From: Verrucomicrobiales bacterium
Lineage (GTDB): Bacteria; Verrucomicrobiota; Verrucomicrobiia; Limisphaerales; J093
Direction: 5' to 3'
DNA: 64,000 nt
Assembly (NCBI GenBank): GCA_015075445.1
Contig: JABTUJ010000006.1
Coordinates: 149,468 to 213,467, forward strand
Each line of letters opens with the position of its first letter. Within the stretch, counting starts at the first letter, position 1. The notes beneath the pieces are model-generated. The model made no database searches. It saw only the letters and a list, made by a program, of their open reading frames with translations, and was not told the origin of the DNA. Positions 29,717 to 39,598 of the stretch are shown here, piece after piece. A program made the position numbers and the translations under genes.

Positions 29717-30619
29717 GTGACGAACACGCGATTGCGCCGCGGCGTGCGTGCGACCCTGTGGGGGATGACCGTCAACACCCTGTTGGCGGGCGGCAAGACC
29801 GTGGCGGGCGTGGTGGGACACAGCCATGCGTTGGTGGCGGACGGCATCGAGTCGCTGGCCGATCTGCTGAGTTCGCTGATCGTCTGGCGCGGGTTGGTGG
29901 TGGCGGCCGCGCCGCCCGATGCTGATCACCCTTACGGGCACGGCAAGGCGGAGCCGATCGCGGCCGCCGTGGTGGCTACGATGCTGTTCCTGGCGGCGGG
30001 GTGGATTGCGGTGACTTCCGTGGGTGAGATTCTGCATCCGCACGAATCGCCGGCGCCGTTCACGCTGGGCGTGCTGGTGGGCGTCGTGGTGGTGAAGGAG
30101 GCGCTGTTCCGCTGGGTGTTGCGGGAAGGGGTGGCCATGAACAGCTCGGCCGTGGTGCTGGATGCCTGGCATCACCGGAGCGACGCGCTCACCTCGTTGG
30201 CCGCGGGTTTGGGCATCACGGTGGCGCTGGTGGGCGGGCCGGCCTATGCAGCGGCGGACGACGTGGCGGCAGTGGTGGCAGCCGGCGTGATCGCGTGGAA
30301 CGGCAGGCGGTTGCTGCGCGGCACGCTCGCGGAGTTGATGGACGCCGCGCCGGATCCGGCACTACACGACCGGCTGAGGCGGCTCGCGATGGCGTTGCCG
30401 GACGTTGCGCGGATCGAGCAGTGTCGGATTCGGAAGATGGGGGGGCAGTACTTCGTCGAGCTGCACGTCGAGGTGGACCCGGAGATGTCGGTCCGGCGGG
30501 CGCACGGGGTGGCGCATGCCGTGAAAGATCATCTGCGCGCGGAAGTGCCCACCGTGGCGGATGTGCTCGTGCATGTCGAACCCGCGGCGGAAGCGGCGGC
30601 CCGGCCTGCGGGTCTTTGA
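29717..30619 (+). CDS. Cation diffusion facilitator (CDF) transporter
   Basis: About 300 residues from a GTG at 29717. Helices include VNTLLAGGKTVAGVVGHSHALVADGIES in pieces, with the conserved HALVADGIESLADL (Asp metal site) and DHPYGHGKAEPIAA. Then LDAWHHRSDALTSLAAGLG supplies the second His/Asp pair. A cytoplasmic ferredoxin-like C-terminal domain (MALPDVARIEQCRIRKMGGQ, FVELHVEVDPEMSV) completes it. It is an antiporter that exports Zn, Fe or similar divalent metals. An ORF beginning at 29477 is in frame but would fuse a TPR remnant to the N-terminus; the GTG is the better start. Confidence 0.9.
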   Translation: MTNTRLRRGVRATLWGMTVNTLLAGGKTVAGVVGHSHALVADGIESLADLLSSLIVWRGLVVAAAPPDADHPYGHGKAEPIAAAVVATMLFLAAGWIAVTSVGEILHPHESPAPFTLGVLVGVVVVKEALFRWVLREGVAMNSSAVVLDAWHHRSDALTSLAAGLGITVALVGGPAYAAADDVAAVVAAGVIAWNGRRLLRGTLAELMDAAPDPALHDRLRRLAMALPDVARIEQCRIRKMGGQYFVELHVEVDPEMSVRRAHGVAHAVKDHLRAEVPTVADVLVHVEPAAEAAARPAGL

Positions 30620-30683
30620 CGAGCTGCGCGTCGCTGCGCCGATTAGTCCGGGTATGTCAGACTCGGCATGAAGCCGCGACAGA

Positions 30684-30758
30684 CTGTAGGCGCCGACGTG
30701 CGGAGGCGTCGTGGATCGAAGGCAACGCGACTCCGCCTCCTCACGTCGGCGCCTACAG
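30684..30758. repeat. Dispersed palindrome, GTAGGCGCCGACGT family (complete hairpin)
   Basis: Arms CTGTAGGCGCCGACGTG and CACGTCGGCGCCTACAG flank an inner GGAGGCG/CGCCTCC pair, forming a 75-nt near-perfect hairpin. It lies between the CDF stop and the guaA start. Related copies lie at 12795 (one arm) and 47187-47264 (complete). Confidence 0.85.
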
Positions 30759-30838
30759 CGGGTGGGGAGTCTCCATTGCGGTCCACTTTTGCCTCGCCAA
30801 GCCGACGGTGGCCCGGCAGAACGCAGGCCCTGGTTGCC

Positions 30839-32380
30839 ATGACCGAACAGATTGTCATCCTTGATTTCGGGTCCCAATACACGCAGGTGATCGCCCGGCG
30901 GATCCGGGAGGCGCAGGTGTATTCGAGCATTCTGGCCTTTCACACCCCGGCCAGGGAGATTGCGCGCCTTCGTCCCCGCGGCCTGATTCTCTCAGGCGGG
31001 CCGTCGAGTGTGTACGCGTCCGAAGCGCCGCTGCCGGACCCGGCGATCTTCGAACTGGGGGTGCCGATCCTGGGCATCTGTTACGGTGTCCAGCTCTTTG
31101 CCCAGTTCCTGGGCGGGAAAGTCGAGCCGGGCGAGAAGCGCGAGTACGGCAAAGGCACCCTGACGGTCACGGACAGAAGTTCGCCCTTGTTCCGTCGGTT
31201 GCCCCGGACGCTCCAGGTCTGGAATTCCCACGGCGACAAGCTGACGCGATTGCCGGCGGGATTTCGGCCGGCGGCGCGGACGGAGAACTCGGAGTACGCG
31301 GCCATCGCGGATGCGCGCCGGCAATTTTACGGGATCCAGTTCCACCCCGAAGTGGTGCACACGCCGCGCGGCAAGGAGGTGCTGAGCAATTTCGTCCACG
31401 GGATCTGCGGCTGTGGCCGGCACTGGACGATGCGGCATTACCGGGACCTGGCCATTGAGCAGATCCGCGCCCAGGTGGGCGGCGAGCGCGTGATCCTCGG
31501 CCTGAGCGGCGGGGTGGATTCCAGCGTGGCCGCGGCCCTGCTGCACCGGGCCATTGGCGAGCAACTGACCTGCATTTTCGTCAACAACGGCCTGTTGCGG
31601 GCGCGCGAACCCGAGGTGGTGCGCGAGGTCTTTGGCCGCCACTTCCAGATCCGGCTGCACTACGCGAACGCGGCGGCGAAGTTCCTGCGGCCGCTGCGGG
31701 GGGTGACGGATCCCGAGCGGAAGCGGAAGCTCATCGGGCGGACCTTCATCCAGGTGTTCGAGGATGCCCTGCGGCACGTGGGCAAGGCGAAGTTCCTGGC
31801 GCAAGGGACGCTGTACCCGGACGTGATCGAGTCGGTGCCAATCGCGGGCAACCCGGCGGCGTTGATCAAGAGCCATCACAACGTCGGGGGGTTGCCAAAG
31901 AAGATGCGGCTGCAACTGGTCGAGCCGCTGCGGTGCTTGTTCAAGGACGAGGTGCGCTTGCTCGGACAGGAGCTTGGATTGCCCGAGGAACTGGTGTGGC
32001 GTCAGCCCTTTCCCGGCCCCGGTCTGGCGGTGCGCATCATTGGGGCGGTGACGCCGCGTCGGCTCGAGATCCTGCGTCGGGCCGACGCCATCGTGGTTGA
32101 GGAGATGAAGGCCACGGGGTGGTACCGGAAGATCTGGCAGAGTTTTGCGGTGTTGCTCCCGGTGAAGAGCGTGGGGGTGATGGGTGACGAACGGACTTAC
32201 GACTACACCATTGCGGTGCGGGCGGTGGAGTCGCAGGACGGGATGACGGCTGACTGGGTGCGGCTGCCCTATCCGCTGCTGGAGAAGCTGGCCAGCCGGA
32301 TCATCAACGAGGTGCAAGGGGTGAACCGGTGCGTGTTTGACATCACCAGCAAGCCGCCGGGCACCATCGAATGGGAGTAG
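30839..32380 (+). CDS. guaA: GMP synthase (glutamine-hydrolysing)
   Basis: A protein of 513 residues converting XMP to GMP. The class I amidotransferase domain starts [21 protein letters not shown] and has the nucleophile in [11 protein letters not shown] and the catalytic FHPEVVHTP. The ATP-pyrophosphatase domain carries the P-loop [17 protein letters not shown]. The C-terminal dimerisation domain ends KPPGTIEWE, the canonical terminus. The start at 30839 (MTEQIV) is the family start; an in-frame start at 30668 would translate the upstream hairpin repeat. Length and motifs are full. Confidence 0.97.
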   Translation: MTEQIVILDFGSQYTQVIARRIREAQVYSSILAFHTPAREIARLRPRGLILSGGPSSVYASEAPLPDPAIFELGVPILGICYGVQLFAQFLGGKVEPGEKREYGKGTLTVTDRSSPLFRRLPRTLQVWNSHGDKLTRLPAGFRPAARTENSEYAAIADARRQFYGIQFHPEVVHTPRGKEVLSNFVHGICGCGRHWTMRHYRDLAIEQIRAQVGGERVILGLSGGVDSSVAAALLHRAIGEQLTCIFVNNGLLRAREPEVVREVFGRHFQIRLHYANAAAKFLRPLRGVTDPERKRKLIGRTFIQVFEDALRHVGKAKFLAQGTLYPDVIESVPIAGNPAALIKSHHNVGGLPKKMRLQLVEPLRCLFKDEVRLLGQELGLPEELVWRQPFPGPGLAVRIIGAVTPRRLEILRRADAIVVEEMKATGWYRKIWQSFAVLLPVKSVGVMGDERTYDYTIAVRAVESQDGMTADWVRLPYPLLEKLASRIINEVQGVNRCVFDITSKPPGTIEWE

Positions 32381-32383
32381 CCG

Positions 32384-32455
32384 GGTGCAGGCTGGAAGCC
32401 CGCACCACCACGTGGGAGTAGGCGGATGCAGGCGGGAAGCCCGCACCACAACCAG
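32384..32455. repeat. Dispersed repeat, GCAGGCTGGAAGCCCGCACCAC module (two copies)
   Basis: Two tandem copies (about 32384-32410 and 32424-32452), each an imperfect palindrome GTGCAGGCTGGAAGCCCGCAC. They fill the gap between the guaA stop and the convergent hemL stop. Further copies lie at 33971, 37758 and 50670. Confidence 0.8.
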
Positions 32456-32469
32456 GGAGCGGGCGCCGG

Positions 32470-33792
32470 TTAAAGCGTGCGAAGGACTTCCGCGGCTGCG
32501 CGCACGGTCTGCTCGATGTCCGTGGGTGTATGTGCCGTCGAGAGGAAGCCGGCCTCGAACTGGGAGGGCGCGAGATAGATGCCGCGGTCGAGCATGCCGT
32601 GGAAGAACCGCCGGAACCGGTCGCGGTCGCTGCGCATCGCGTCGGCCAATTGATGGACGGGCTCGGCGGTGAAGTAGGCGCAGAACATCGAGCCGATGCG
32701 CTGCATCTGGACCGGCACGCGGGTGCTCTTCGCCGCGGTCTTCAGACCCTCCTCGAGTTGGGCGCCGAGCGCCTCGAGCCGCGTGTAGGGATCGGCTTCG
32801 GACGTTGAGGTTCGGCCCGCGGTCTCGATATCGGCCGCGCCCAGTTCTTCGAGGGCGGCCAGGCCTGCGGCCAGCGCCAGGGGGTTTCCGCTGAGCGTGC
32901 CAGCCTGGTAGACCGGTCCCAGGGGGGCCAGACAGTCCATGATGTCGGTCCGCCCGCCGAATGCTCCGACCGGCAGGCCGCCGCCGATGATCTTGCCGAA
33001 CGTGGAGAGGTCGGGGGTGAGCCCGAAGCGGGCTTGCGCGCCGCCCAGGCCCAGTCGGAACCCGGTCATCACTTCGTCCGCGATCAGAACGGTGCCGTGG
33101 GCGGCGGTGAGTTCGCGCAAGAGTTCGAGGTAGCCGGGGCGGGGCAGATAGAGGCCGGCGTTGGCAGGGACGAGTTCAAGGATGACGGCGGCGAGTTCCC
33201 GTCCGTAGGTGGCGAAGGCGGCCCGCAAGGCCTCCGGTTCGTTGAACGGCAACACGAGCGTGTGCTTCGCGAAATCCGCCGGGACGCCGGCGCTGTCGGG
33301 ATGGCCGAGGGTGAGGGCGCCGGAGCCGGCCTTCACGAGCAGCGAGTCGCCGTGCCCGTGATAGCAGCCATCGAACTTGAGGATCTTGTCCCGGCGGGTG
33401 AAACCGCGGGCGAGGCGGATGGCGGACATGCAGGCCTCGGTTCCGGAATTGCACATTCGCACCTTCTGCAGGCTGGGCACGGCGCGGCAGAGGAGCCGGG
33501 CCATGTGGACCTCGAACGGGTTGGGGATGCCAAAGCTGGTGCCGTGGTCGGCGGCGGCTTTGACGGCGGCGATGAGCCGGGGATGGGCGTGCCCCAGGAT
33601 GGCCGGGCCCCAGGTGCCCACGTAGTCGATCAACTCGTCGCCGTCCACCGTCCAGACGCGGGCGCCGACGGCGCGGTCCACGAAGAAGGGTTGGCCGCCC
33701 ACGGCGCGGAAGGCGCGGACGGGGGAGTTGACGCCGCCAGGGATGCAGGTGAGGGCCTCGGCGAAGAGGGCGTCGGAGCGGGTGCGTTTCAT
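32470..33792 (-). CDS. hemL: Glutamate-1-semialdehyde 2,1-aminomutase
   Basis: A PLP enzyme of 440 residues making 5-aminolevulinate in the C5 haem route. It has the family start [17 protein letters not shown], the [14 protein letters not shown] loop, the [18 protein letters not shown] signature, [11 protein letters not shown] and the PLP-lysine motif [35 protein letters not shown] is also present. A short insert ([14 protein letters not shown]) interrupts the usual loop before RLEALGAQL. Convergent with guaA across a repeat. Confidence 0.96.
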   Translation of the reverse strand: MKRTRSDALFAEALTCIPGGVNSPVRAFRAVGGQPFFVDRAVGARVWTVDGDELIDYVGTWGPAILGHAHPRLIAAVKAAADHGTSFGIPNPFEVHMARLLCRAVPSLQKVRMCNSGTEACMSAIRLARGFTRRDKILKFDGCYHGHGDSLLVKAGSGALTLGHPDSAGVPADFAKHTLVLPFNEPEALRAAFATYGRELAAVILELVPANAGLYLPRPGYLELLRELTAAHGTVLIADEVMTGFRLGLGGAQARFGLTPDLSTFGKIIGGGLPVGAFGGRTDIMDCLAPLGPVYQAGTLSGNPLALAAGLAALEELGAADIETAGRTSTSEADPYTRLEALGAQLEEGLKTAAKSTRVPVQMQRIGSMFCAYFTAEPVHQLADAMRSDRDRFRRFFHGMLDRGIYLAPSQFEAGFLSTAHTPTDIEQTVRAAAEVLRTL

Positions 33793-33970
33793 GGTGCGGG
33801 CGAGGTGCGTCGGGTCAGTTCACCAGCGACGAGCGGTCCGTGGTCGGTTTCATGGCCGCCCAGCATCGAATGGGCCACGCGCCGCCGGCAACGGAAAAGG
33901 GTTCAGGAAGGGCGGTGCATGAAGAGCCGCATGTGCCTTTGGGGACTGCCTAAGGACCATGAACCGCGCT

Positions 33971-34066
33971 CGGTGCAGGCTGGAAGCCCGCACCCCAGGT
34001 TCAGGGAGCGCCTCCCTCCGACCAATCCCCGATGTTCGCAATCGGTGGAGCGATCCCCAACACCGC
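33971..34066. repeat. Two dispersed repeat modules ahead of the CotH/lamin-tail gene
   Basis: A GTGCAGGCTGGAAGCCCGCAC copy (33971-33995) is followed by a CCAATCCCCGATGTTCGCAA copy (34019-34066), which matches the palindromic block at 42268-42402. Both are read through by the open frame starting at 33959, so that start is unlikely to be used. Confidence 0.7.
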
Positions 34067-34114
34067 GGGGCTGCTCCCGATTGCGTTTGGCGCCATTCCG
34101 CACAGACTGCCGGT

Positions 34115-37100
34115 GTGCCTGGCCGCTCCACCCGTCGTCTGCCCACCGGGGCGCGAACGCTCCTCAGCCTCCTCCGGCTGAAGCTGCCGCTCGCGGTGAG
34201 TTGTCTGCTCCCCGCCGCGTCCGCCAACCTCGTCTTCAACGAACTGATGACCTCGAACGGCACGACGTTGACCGACGAGAACGGTGATTCCCCCGACTGG
34301 TTCGAACAGTTCAACCCCGGTCCCGACGCCGTGCCCCTCGCGGGCTGGGGCGTCTCCGACAACTCCAGCCGCCCCTTCAAATGGACCTTCGCGCACGGTG
34401 TCCTCGGGCCTGGAGAGTTCCTGCTCGTCCACGCGTCGGGCAAGGATCGCCAACCCTCGCTCCCCAATGCGGCCACGCCCCCAACGTTTCCTGGCCTGGT
34501 CGTCTGGCTGCGGGCCGACGCAGTTGACGCCGCCGACCCCACCCAGGTGCGGCGCGCCGGCAACCAGGTCTTCGTCCGACGCTGGCGCAACCCGGTCGTG
34601 CCCGACCGTGACGCCGTTCAGACCACCTCCGATCTCCAGCCTCTATGGCTGGCGGACGGTGGCGACGGCCAGCCCGTCCTGCGTTTTGACGGCGGCAACG
34701 ACCAGCTCAATCTGCCGGCACCCCCCGGCACGAACAGCTTCTGTCTCCTTGCCGTGTTCCGTACCAGCCAGCCGCACGAGAGTGATCCCGAAGGGGGCGG
34801 CGTGGGCGGGACCTCCGGCCAGCGCTACCTGTTCGGCGCGCGGCACGGCGGCGACACCAAGGCCGGCATGGGCCTCTCGGTCGGCACCAACGGCGTCGCG
34901 GTGTACGAGCACGGCTCCGGTTACATGCCGGCCCTCGCCGCCTACCGCGGCGCTCTGGGCACCGGCTGGGTCATCGTCGCCGTGGACTACGCCGACCGGC
35001 AGCCCACCCTCGATGTCCAGGGCTCCGTCGCCCGCGTCGGCAGCGTCTCGGCGCGCAGCGAGGTGACGGCGCCGTTCGAGATCGGCGCCGGCGCTTACGG
35101 CGCGTTCGGCGGTGACCTCGCCGAGGTTGTCGTGTTCAACCGATCGCTCACCGCCACCGAACGGCGTCGCGTCGCCCACCACTTCGCGGAGCAGTACCAC
35201 GTCGAACTGCCAACGCCGCGCCACACGAACTTCGAATTGAGCGCGGCCGGCGAGGAACTGGTGTTGACCCGGCCCGACGGAACCACCGCCGACCGGATCG
35301 GGTTCGGCCCCATCGAGCGGGACCTTTCCTTCGGCCGTCAACCGGACGGTGGCACGGACTGGTACTACTTCGAGCAACCCACTCCCGGCACCGCGAACCT
35401 CACCCCGGGCACGACGGAATGGCTCGCGCCGCCAACGTTCTCGCACCCGGCCGGTTTCTACGTCAGCGACTTCGAACTCCGCCTGGAAACGCCCGCCGCC
35501 GGCGCGGGCATCCGCTACACGCTGGACGGCGCCGAACCGAATGCCAGTTCCCCGCTGTACACCGCCCCGCTGGCGGTTCGCAGCCGCACCGGCACACCCA
35601 ACGACCTTTCGCGCATTCCGACCGTCCCCGGGGGGCCGGTGGCGGCGGGCGAGGTGTTCAAGGGCTGGGTCGTGCGCGCCCGAACCTTCAAGGACGGCGC
35701 CCGCGCCAGCCCGACCGTCACCCGCACCTTCTGGGTCACCCCACGTGGACGCGCTCGCTACTCGCTGCCCGTCGTATCGCTGGCCACGGCCCGGTCCAAC
35801 TTCTTCGCGCCGGACATCGGCATCTACGTCCCGGGCCTCGCCGCCGGCGGCAACTACTCCCAGCGCGGTCCCGAATGGGAACGGCCGGTGCACATCGAGT
35901 TCCACGAGACCAACGGCGTGGTGGCCTTCGCGCAGGACGGCGACGTCAAGATCCACGGCAACACCTCGCAAGGGTTTCCGATCAAGGGGCTGGACCTCGA
36001 CGGCACTGGCGGCCGCGGTCGGCAGCCGTTCCGCTACCGGATCTTCCCCGACCGGACGCGCACGGAGTTCGAGCACGTCTTGCTTCGCCCCACGGGCCAC
36101 GACCAGCAGCGGGCCTTCATGCGCGATGAGATGATGCAGAGCCTCGCGGCCGAAACCGGCGCCGAATCCCAGGCCGCCCGCGCCTGCGTCGTCTTCCTGA
36201 ACGGCGAGTACTGGGGCCTGCATTACCTGAAGGAGAAGGAGGACGCCGAGTTCGTCGCGCACTACGGGGATGTCCCGCTGGACCGCCTCGATTACCTCGA
36301 GGGCTACGCGGCCCCGAAGGCGGGGGACACCGCGCATTACGAGGCGCTGCTGGCCTTCCTGGCCGCCCATGATCTTCACGACCCGGACGCCTTCGCGGAG
36401 GTGTCCACCCGCCTGGACGTTGCCAATTACATCGACTACAAGGTCTGCGAGGTTTTCTTCTACCGCTGGGACATCGGCAACCACCGGCTCTGGCGCCCGC
36501 GCACCCCGGAAGGCCGCTGGCGCTGGCTCCAGTTTGACAACGACGTCGGGTGGGGCGGCTTCTGGGCTGAGTCGCCGGCTTGGGAGTTCAACATGCTGCG
36601 CGCCGTGCTCACCCCCGACGGCGTCCTCCACGGACACAACAACGCGACCACCACCTACCTGCTTCGGCGCCTCATCGAGAGCGACGAGTTCCGGCGCGAC
36701 TTCATCAACCGCTTCTGCGATCTCCTGAACACGACGTTCACCCCCGCCCACACCCTCGCCCGCATCCAGGCATTCGCCGCCATGCTCGAACCGGAGATGG
36801 CCGAGCACACCCGTCGCTGGCGCGCCCCGGCCTCCCTCGGCGAGTGGCAAACCCAGGTGCGCGCGCTCCGCGACTACGCCGAACGCCGCCCCGCCTTCGC
36901 CCGCTTCCATCTCCAGCAGCAGTTCAAGCTGCGCAGCCCGGCCCAGCTCACGGTGTCCGTCTCCAACCCCCGGGCCGGCCACATCCGGGTCAACACCCTC
37001 ACCCTCGACCCGCCGCCGCAGAGCCCCTGGACCGGCCTGTACTTCCAGGGCCATCCGCTCCGCCTCACGGCCGTGAGCCGACCCGGCTACCGGTTCACCG

Positions 37101-37537
37101 GCTGGCGCGGCCTGCTTGGCGTGGACCATCCCGATGTCACGCTGAAGTTGAACGGCGACCTCGCCATCCGCGCCGACTTCGCCGTCGCCGACGAACTCCG
37201 ACCCTCGCTGCGCATCGTGGCCTCAGGCTTGCCCGGCAGGCTCGCCCTGGACTTCACCGGACCACCGCGTGCCACCGTCCGACTGGACGCCTCCCCCGAC
37301 CTTGGGCATTGGGAGGAAGTCCTCCAGTTGCCGCTCGACGATCAGGGAAAGGCCGCCTGGCCCATCGGTTCCGCCGCGGAAGCCCCAGCCAGTTTTTACC
37401 GACTGGAATTGATGGACCTGCCAGCCAACCAGCCAGCGATTCAGGAGTTGCCCCGCGCCTATGCCCCCATTCAACATGACCCGCAAAACCTCGAACCGCC
37501 GCCCGCCGCCCACCTCCCACCCGTCTCCCACCCATGA
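34115..37537 (+). CDS. Exported CotH-kinase / lamin-tail-domain protein
   Basis: About 1,140 residues from the GTG at 34115; the frame is open from 33959, but that part is repeat DNA. A signal peptide (LLSLLRLKLPLAVSCLLPAAS) precedes a lamin-tail-like domain (LVFNELMTSNGTTLTDENGD, DWFEQFNPGPDAVPLAGWGV) and a LamG-like domain (PGLVVWLRADAVDAADP). A chitobiase-C-like strand unit (SDFELRLETPAAGAGIRYTL) is followed by a CotH kinase domain (GNTSQGFPIKGLDLD, FEHVLLRPTGHDQQRAFMRD, YWGLHYLKEKEDAEF, WDIGNHRLWR, LQFDNDVGW). C-terminal beta domains follow. CotH proteins phosphorylate secreted proteins in spores; the role in this phylum is unknown. It sits upstream of two glycosidases, with a 4-bp overlap to the next frame. 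Confidence 0.85.
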   Translation: MPGRSTRRLPTGARTLLSLLRLKLPLAVSCLLPAASANLVFNELMTSNGTTLTDENGDSPDWFEQFNPGPDAVPLAGWGVSDNSSRPFKWTFAHGVLGPGEFLLVHASGKDRQPSLPNAATPPTFPGLVVWLRADAVDAADPTQVRRAGNQVFVRRWRNPVVPDRDAVQTTSDLQPLWLADGGDGQPVLRFDGGNDQLNLPAPPGTNSFCLLAVFRTSQPHESDPEGGGVGGTSGQRYLFGARHGGDTKAGMGLSVGTNGVAVYEHGSGYMPALAAYRGALGTGWVIVAVDYADRQPTLDVQGSVARVGSVSARSEVTAPFEIGAGAYGAFGGDLAEVVVFNRSLTATERRRVAHHFAEQYHVELPTPRHTNFELSAAGEELVLTRPDGTTADRIGFGPIERDLSFGRQPDGGTDWYYFEQPTPGTANLTPGTTEWLAPPTFSHPAGFYVSDFELRLETPAAGAGIRYTLDGAEPNASSPLYTAPLAVRSRTGTPNDLSRIPTVPGGPVAAGEVFKGWVVRARTFKDGARASPTVTRTFWVTPRGRARYSLPVVSLATARSNFFAPDIGIYVPGLAAGGNYSQRGPEWERPVHIEFHETNGVVAFAQDGDVKIHGNTSQGFPIKGLDLDGTGGRGRQPFRYRIFPDRTRTEFEHVLLRPTGHDQQRAFMRDEMMQSLAAETGAESQAARACVVFLNGEYWGLHYLKEKEDAEFVAHYGDVPLDRLDYLEGYAAPKAGDTAHYEALLAFLAAHDLHDPDAFAEVSTRLDVANYIDYKVCEVFFYRWDIGNHRLWRPRTPEGRWRWLQFDNDVGWGGFWAESPAWEFNMLRAVLTPDGVLHGHNNATTTYLLRRLIESDEFRRDFINRFCDLLNTTFTPAHTLARIQAFAAMLEPEMAEHTRRWRAPASLGEWQTQVRALRDYAERRPAFARFHLQQQFKLRSPAQLTVSVSNPRAGHIRVNTLTLDPPPQSPWTGLYFQGHPLRLTAVSRPGYRFTGWRGLLGVDHPDVTLKLNGDLAIRADFAVADELRPSLRIVASGLPGRLALDFTGPPRATVRLDASPDLGHWEEVLQLPLDDQGKAAWPIGSAAEAPASFYRLELMDLPANQPAIQELPRAYAPIQHDPQNLEPPPAAHLPPVSHP

Positions 37538-37614
37538 ACCCGAATGCGTCCCCGCCCTTGCCCCGTGACCTTGGCCTGCCGGCCGTGCGCTGCACCCACG
37601 AATCCGGTGGGGCG

Positions 37615-37785
37615 AAGGACGAAGGCCGAAGCTCCAAGATCAAAGTTCAAAGCTCAAGGGAAGTTCCAGAAATCCAAGGGGCGGAACCAGCCCAGCCGTC
37701 CGCGGGTCGCGCAGCGTTTGGAGTGCGGCGTCTTCCAGCGGCGCTTTGCGTGACGAAAATGCAGGCTGGCAGCCTGCACCACACA
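37615..37785. repeat. Composite dispersed element: three modules in order (reverse orientation)
   Basis: Module D' (AAGATCAAAGTTCAAAGCTC, 37629-37668), a GGGGCGGAACC spacer, module C (GCGCAGCGTTTGGAGTGCGG to GGCGCTTTGCG, 37709-37755) and module B (GCAGGCTGGCAGCCTGCACC, 37758-37785). The same three modules in inverted order and orientation lie at 50666-50865. It is inside the open 5' extension of the downstream glycosidase gene. Confidence 0.8.
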
Positions 37786-37788
37786 TTC

Positions 37789-39543
37789 GTGGAGGACCCC
37801 GGTCCCGCGTCGGCATGCCACCCGCTGTCCCAATGTTCTCCCATCACGGCCGGGCTCCCAACCCTTCTTCTGGCCTTGTCCGTGGCGACGGGTCTCGCCG
37901 CGGTTCCGCGTCTCCGCGCCGCCGATCCGCCCCCTGCCGCCGTCGTCGCCCCTTCGGCGCCCGCCGGCCCGGCGGTGCTGAAGCCCGCAACCTTCCAGCA
38001 CCACATCGAGACCTTCAACCAGCACGACCGCGAGACCGTCATCAACCACATCCCCAACACCGCCGCCTGGGCGTGGTTGACCAACAACATCCCCCTCTTC
38101 GAGTGCCCCGACGCCGACCTCGAAGAGATCTACTATTTCCGGTGGTGGACCTACCGCAAACACATCAAGCACACCCCGGACGGTTTCATCGTCACCGAGT
38201 TCCTGCCGCCCGTGCCCTGGGCGGGGAAGCACAACTCGATCAACTGCCCCGCCGGCCACCACTTCTACGAAGGCCGCTGGCTCCATGACCCGCGTTACCT
38301 CGACGACTACGCCGTGTTCTGGTTCCGCAAAGGCGGTGAGCCGCGCAAGTACAGCTTCTGGGCCGCCGACTCCCTCTACGCCCGCCGCCTCGTGTCGGGC
38401 GACCCCCGCCTCCCCCGCGAGCTGTTGCCCGACCTGATCGCCAACTACGAGGCCTGGGAGAAGAGCCACCTCGATGCCAACGGCCTGTTCTGGCAGAACG
38501 ACGGCAACGACGGCATGGAGGTCTCCATCGGGGGCAGCGGTTGCCGCGCCACCATCAACAGTTACCAGTACGGCGACGCCCTCGCCATCGCCCGCATCGC
38601 CGAGGAGATCGGCCAACCCGACCTCGCCCGGACCTGGCGCGACAAGGCCAACGCCCTCCGACAGCGCGTCGAGACCATGCTTTGGGATCCGGACGCGCAG
38701 TTCTTCAAAGTCCTGCCCCGCGGCCAGACAACGCTCGCCAACGTCCGTGAACTCCACGGTTACACCCCCTGGTATTTCGGACTGCCCGGCCCGGACAAGT
38801 CGGTGGCGTGGCGGGAGCTCATGGACCCGCTGGGCTTCTACGCCCCGTTCGGCCCCACCACCGCCGAGCAGCGCCACCCTGGCTTCACCGTGGCGTACGA
38901 AGGCCACGAGTGCCAATGGAACGGCCCAAGCTGGCCCCTCGCCACGTCCGTCACCCTCACCGCCCTGGCCAACTTCCTGAACCACTACACGCAGGACATC
39001 CTCGGCCCGACCGACTACTGGCGCACCTTCCAGTGCTACCTCCGCAGCCACCGCTTCCGGCAGCTCCCGCCCGCATCACTCCCCCACCCTCCCGCCACCC
39101 CGGACAACGCCCCCGCCCGCCTCGAGCGGCGCGAGACCCGCCAGCCCTGGATCGACGAAAACCTCAACCCTTACAACGGCGACTGGATCGCCCGCACCCT
39201 CCTCCAGCACCGCCGCCAACCTCCCGATGAGCGCGGCAAGGACTACAACCACTCGACGTTCTGTGACCTGGTCATCACCGGCGTCATCGGGCTCCGCCCC
39301 CGACTTGATGACGTCGTCGAAGTCAACCCGCTCGTCCCCGCCGGCACCTGGGACTACTTCTGCCTCGACAACGTCCGCTACCACGGACGCACGCTCACCA
39401 TCCTCTATGACCGGACCGGGACCCGGTACGGGCGAGGCGCCGGTCTGCAGGTGCTGGCCGACGGCCGCCGCATCGCCCACACGGATTCGTGGCAACGCGT
39501 GACGGCCTCCCTCCCCTCACCCGCCGGCCCGCCTTCGCCTTGA
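37789..39543 (+). CDS. Exported six-hairpin glycosidase (MGH1/GH63-like)
   Basis: About 585 residues; the frame is open from 37534, but the first 250 bp are dispersed repeats, so a start near the GTG at 37789 is preferred. A signal-like LPTLLLALSVATGLAAV is followed by an all-helical (alpha/alpha)6 barrel: FECPDADLEEIYYFRWWTYR, NSINCPAGHHFYEGRWL, the acidic WQNDGNDGMEVSIGGSG, NSYQYGDALAIARIAEEIG, GYTPWYFGLP and YEGHECQWNGPSWPLATSV. The last resembles the 'W.G.SW...NY' block of MGH1/GH63 glycosidases. It probably cleaves alpha-linked sugars; the substrate is not inferable. It is followed by another barrel enzyme. Confidence 0.8.
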   Translation: MEDPGPASACHPLSQCSPITAGLPTLLLALSVATGLAAVPRLRAADPPPAAVVAPSAPAGPAVLKPATFQHHIETFNQHDRETVINHIPNTAAWAWLTNNIPLFECPDADLEEIYYFRWWTYRKHIKHTPDGFIVTEFLPPVPWAGKHNSINCPAGHHFYEGRWLHDPRYLDDYAVFWFRKGGEPRKYSFWAADSLYARRLVSGDPRLPRELLPDLIANYEAWEKSHLDANGLFWQNDGNDGMEVSIGGSGCRATINSYQYGDALAIARIAEEIGQPDLARTWRDKANALRQRVETMLWDPDAQFFKVLPRGQTTLANVRELHGYTPWYFGLPGPDKSVAWRELMDPLGFYAPFGPTTAEQRHPGFTVAYEGHECQWNGPSWPLATSVTLTALANFLNHYTQDILGPTDYWRTFQCYLRSHRFRQLPPASLPHPPATPDNAPARLERRETRQPWIDENLNPYNGDWIARTLLQHRRQPPDERGKDYNHSTFCDLVITGVIGLRPRLDDVVEVNPLVPAGTWDYFCLDNVRYHGRTLTILYDRTGTRYGRGAGLQVLADGRRIAHTDSWQRVTASLPSPAGPPSP

Positions 39544-39598
39544 ACCTGCCTTCGCGGCTCCCAACCAACCCATCGCAACCCCCCTGCCCCGCCTCGCC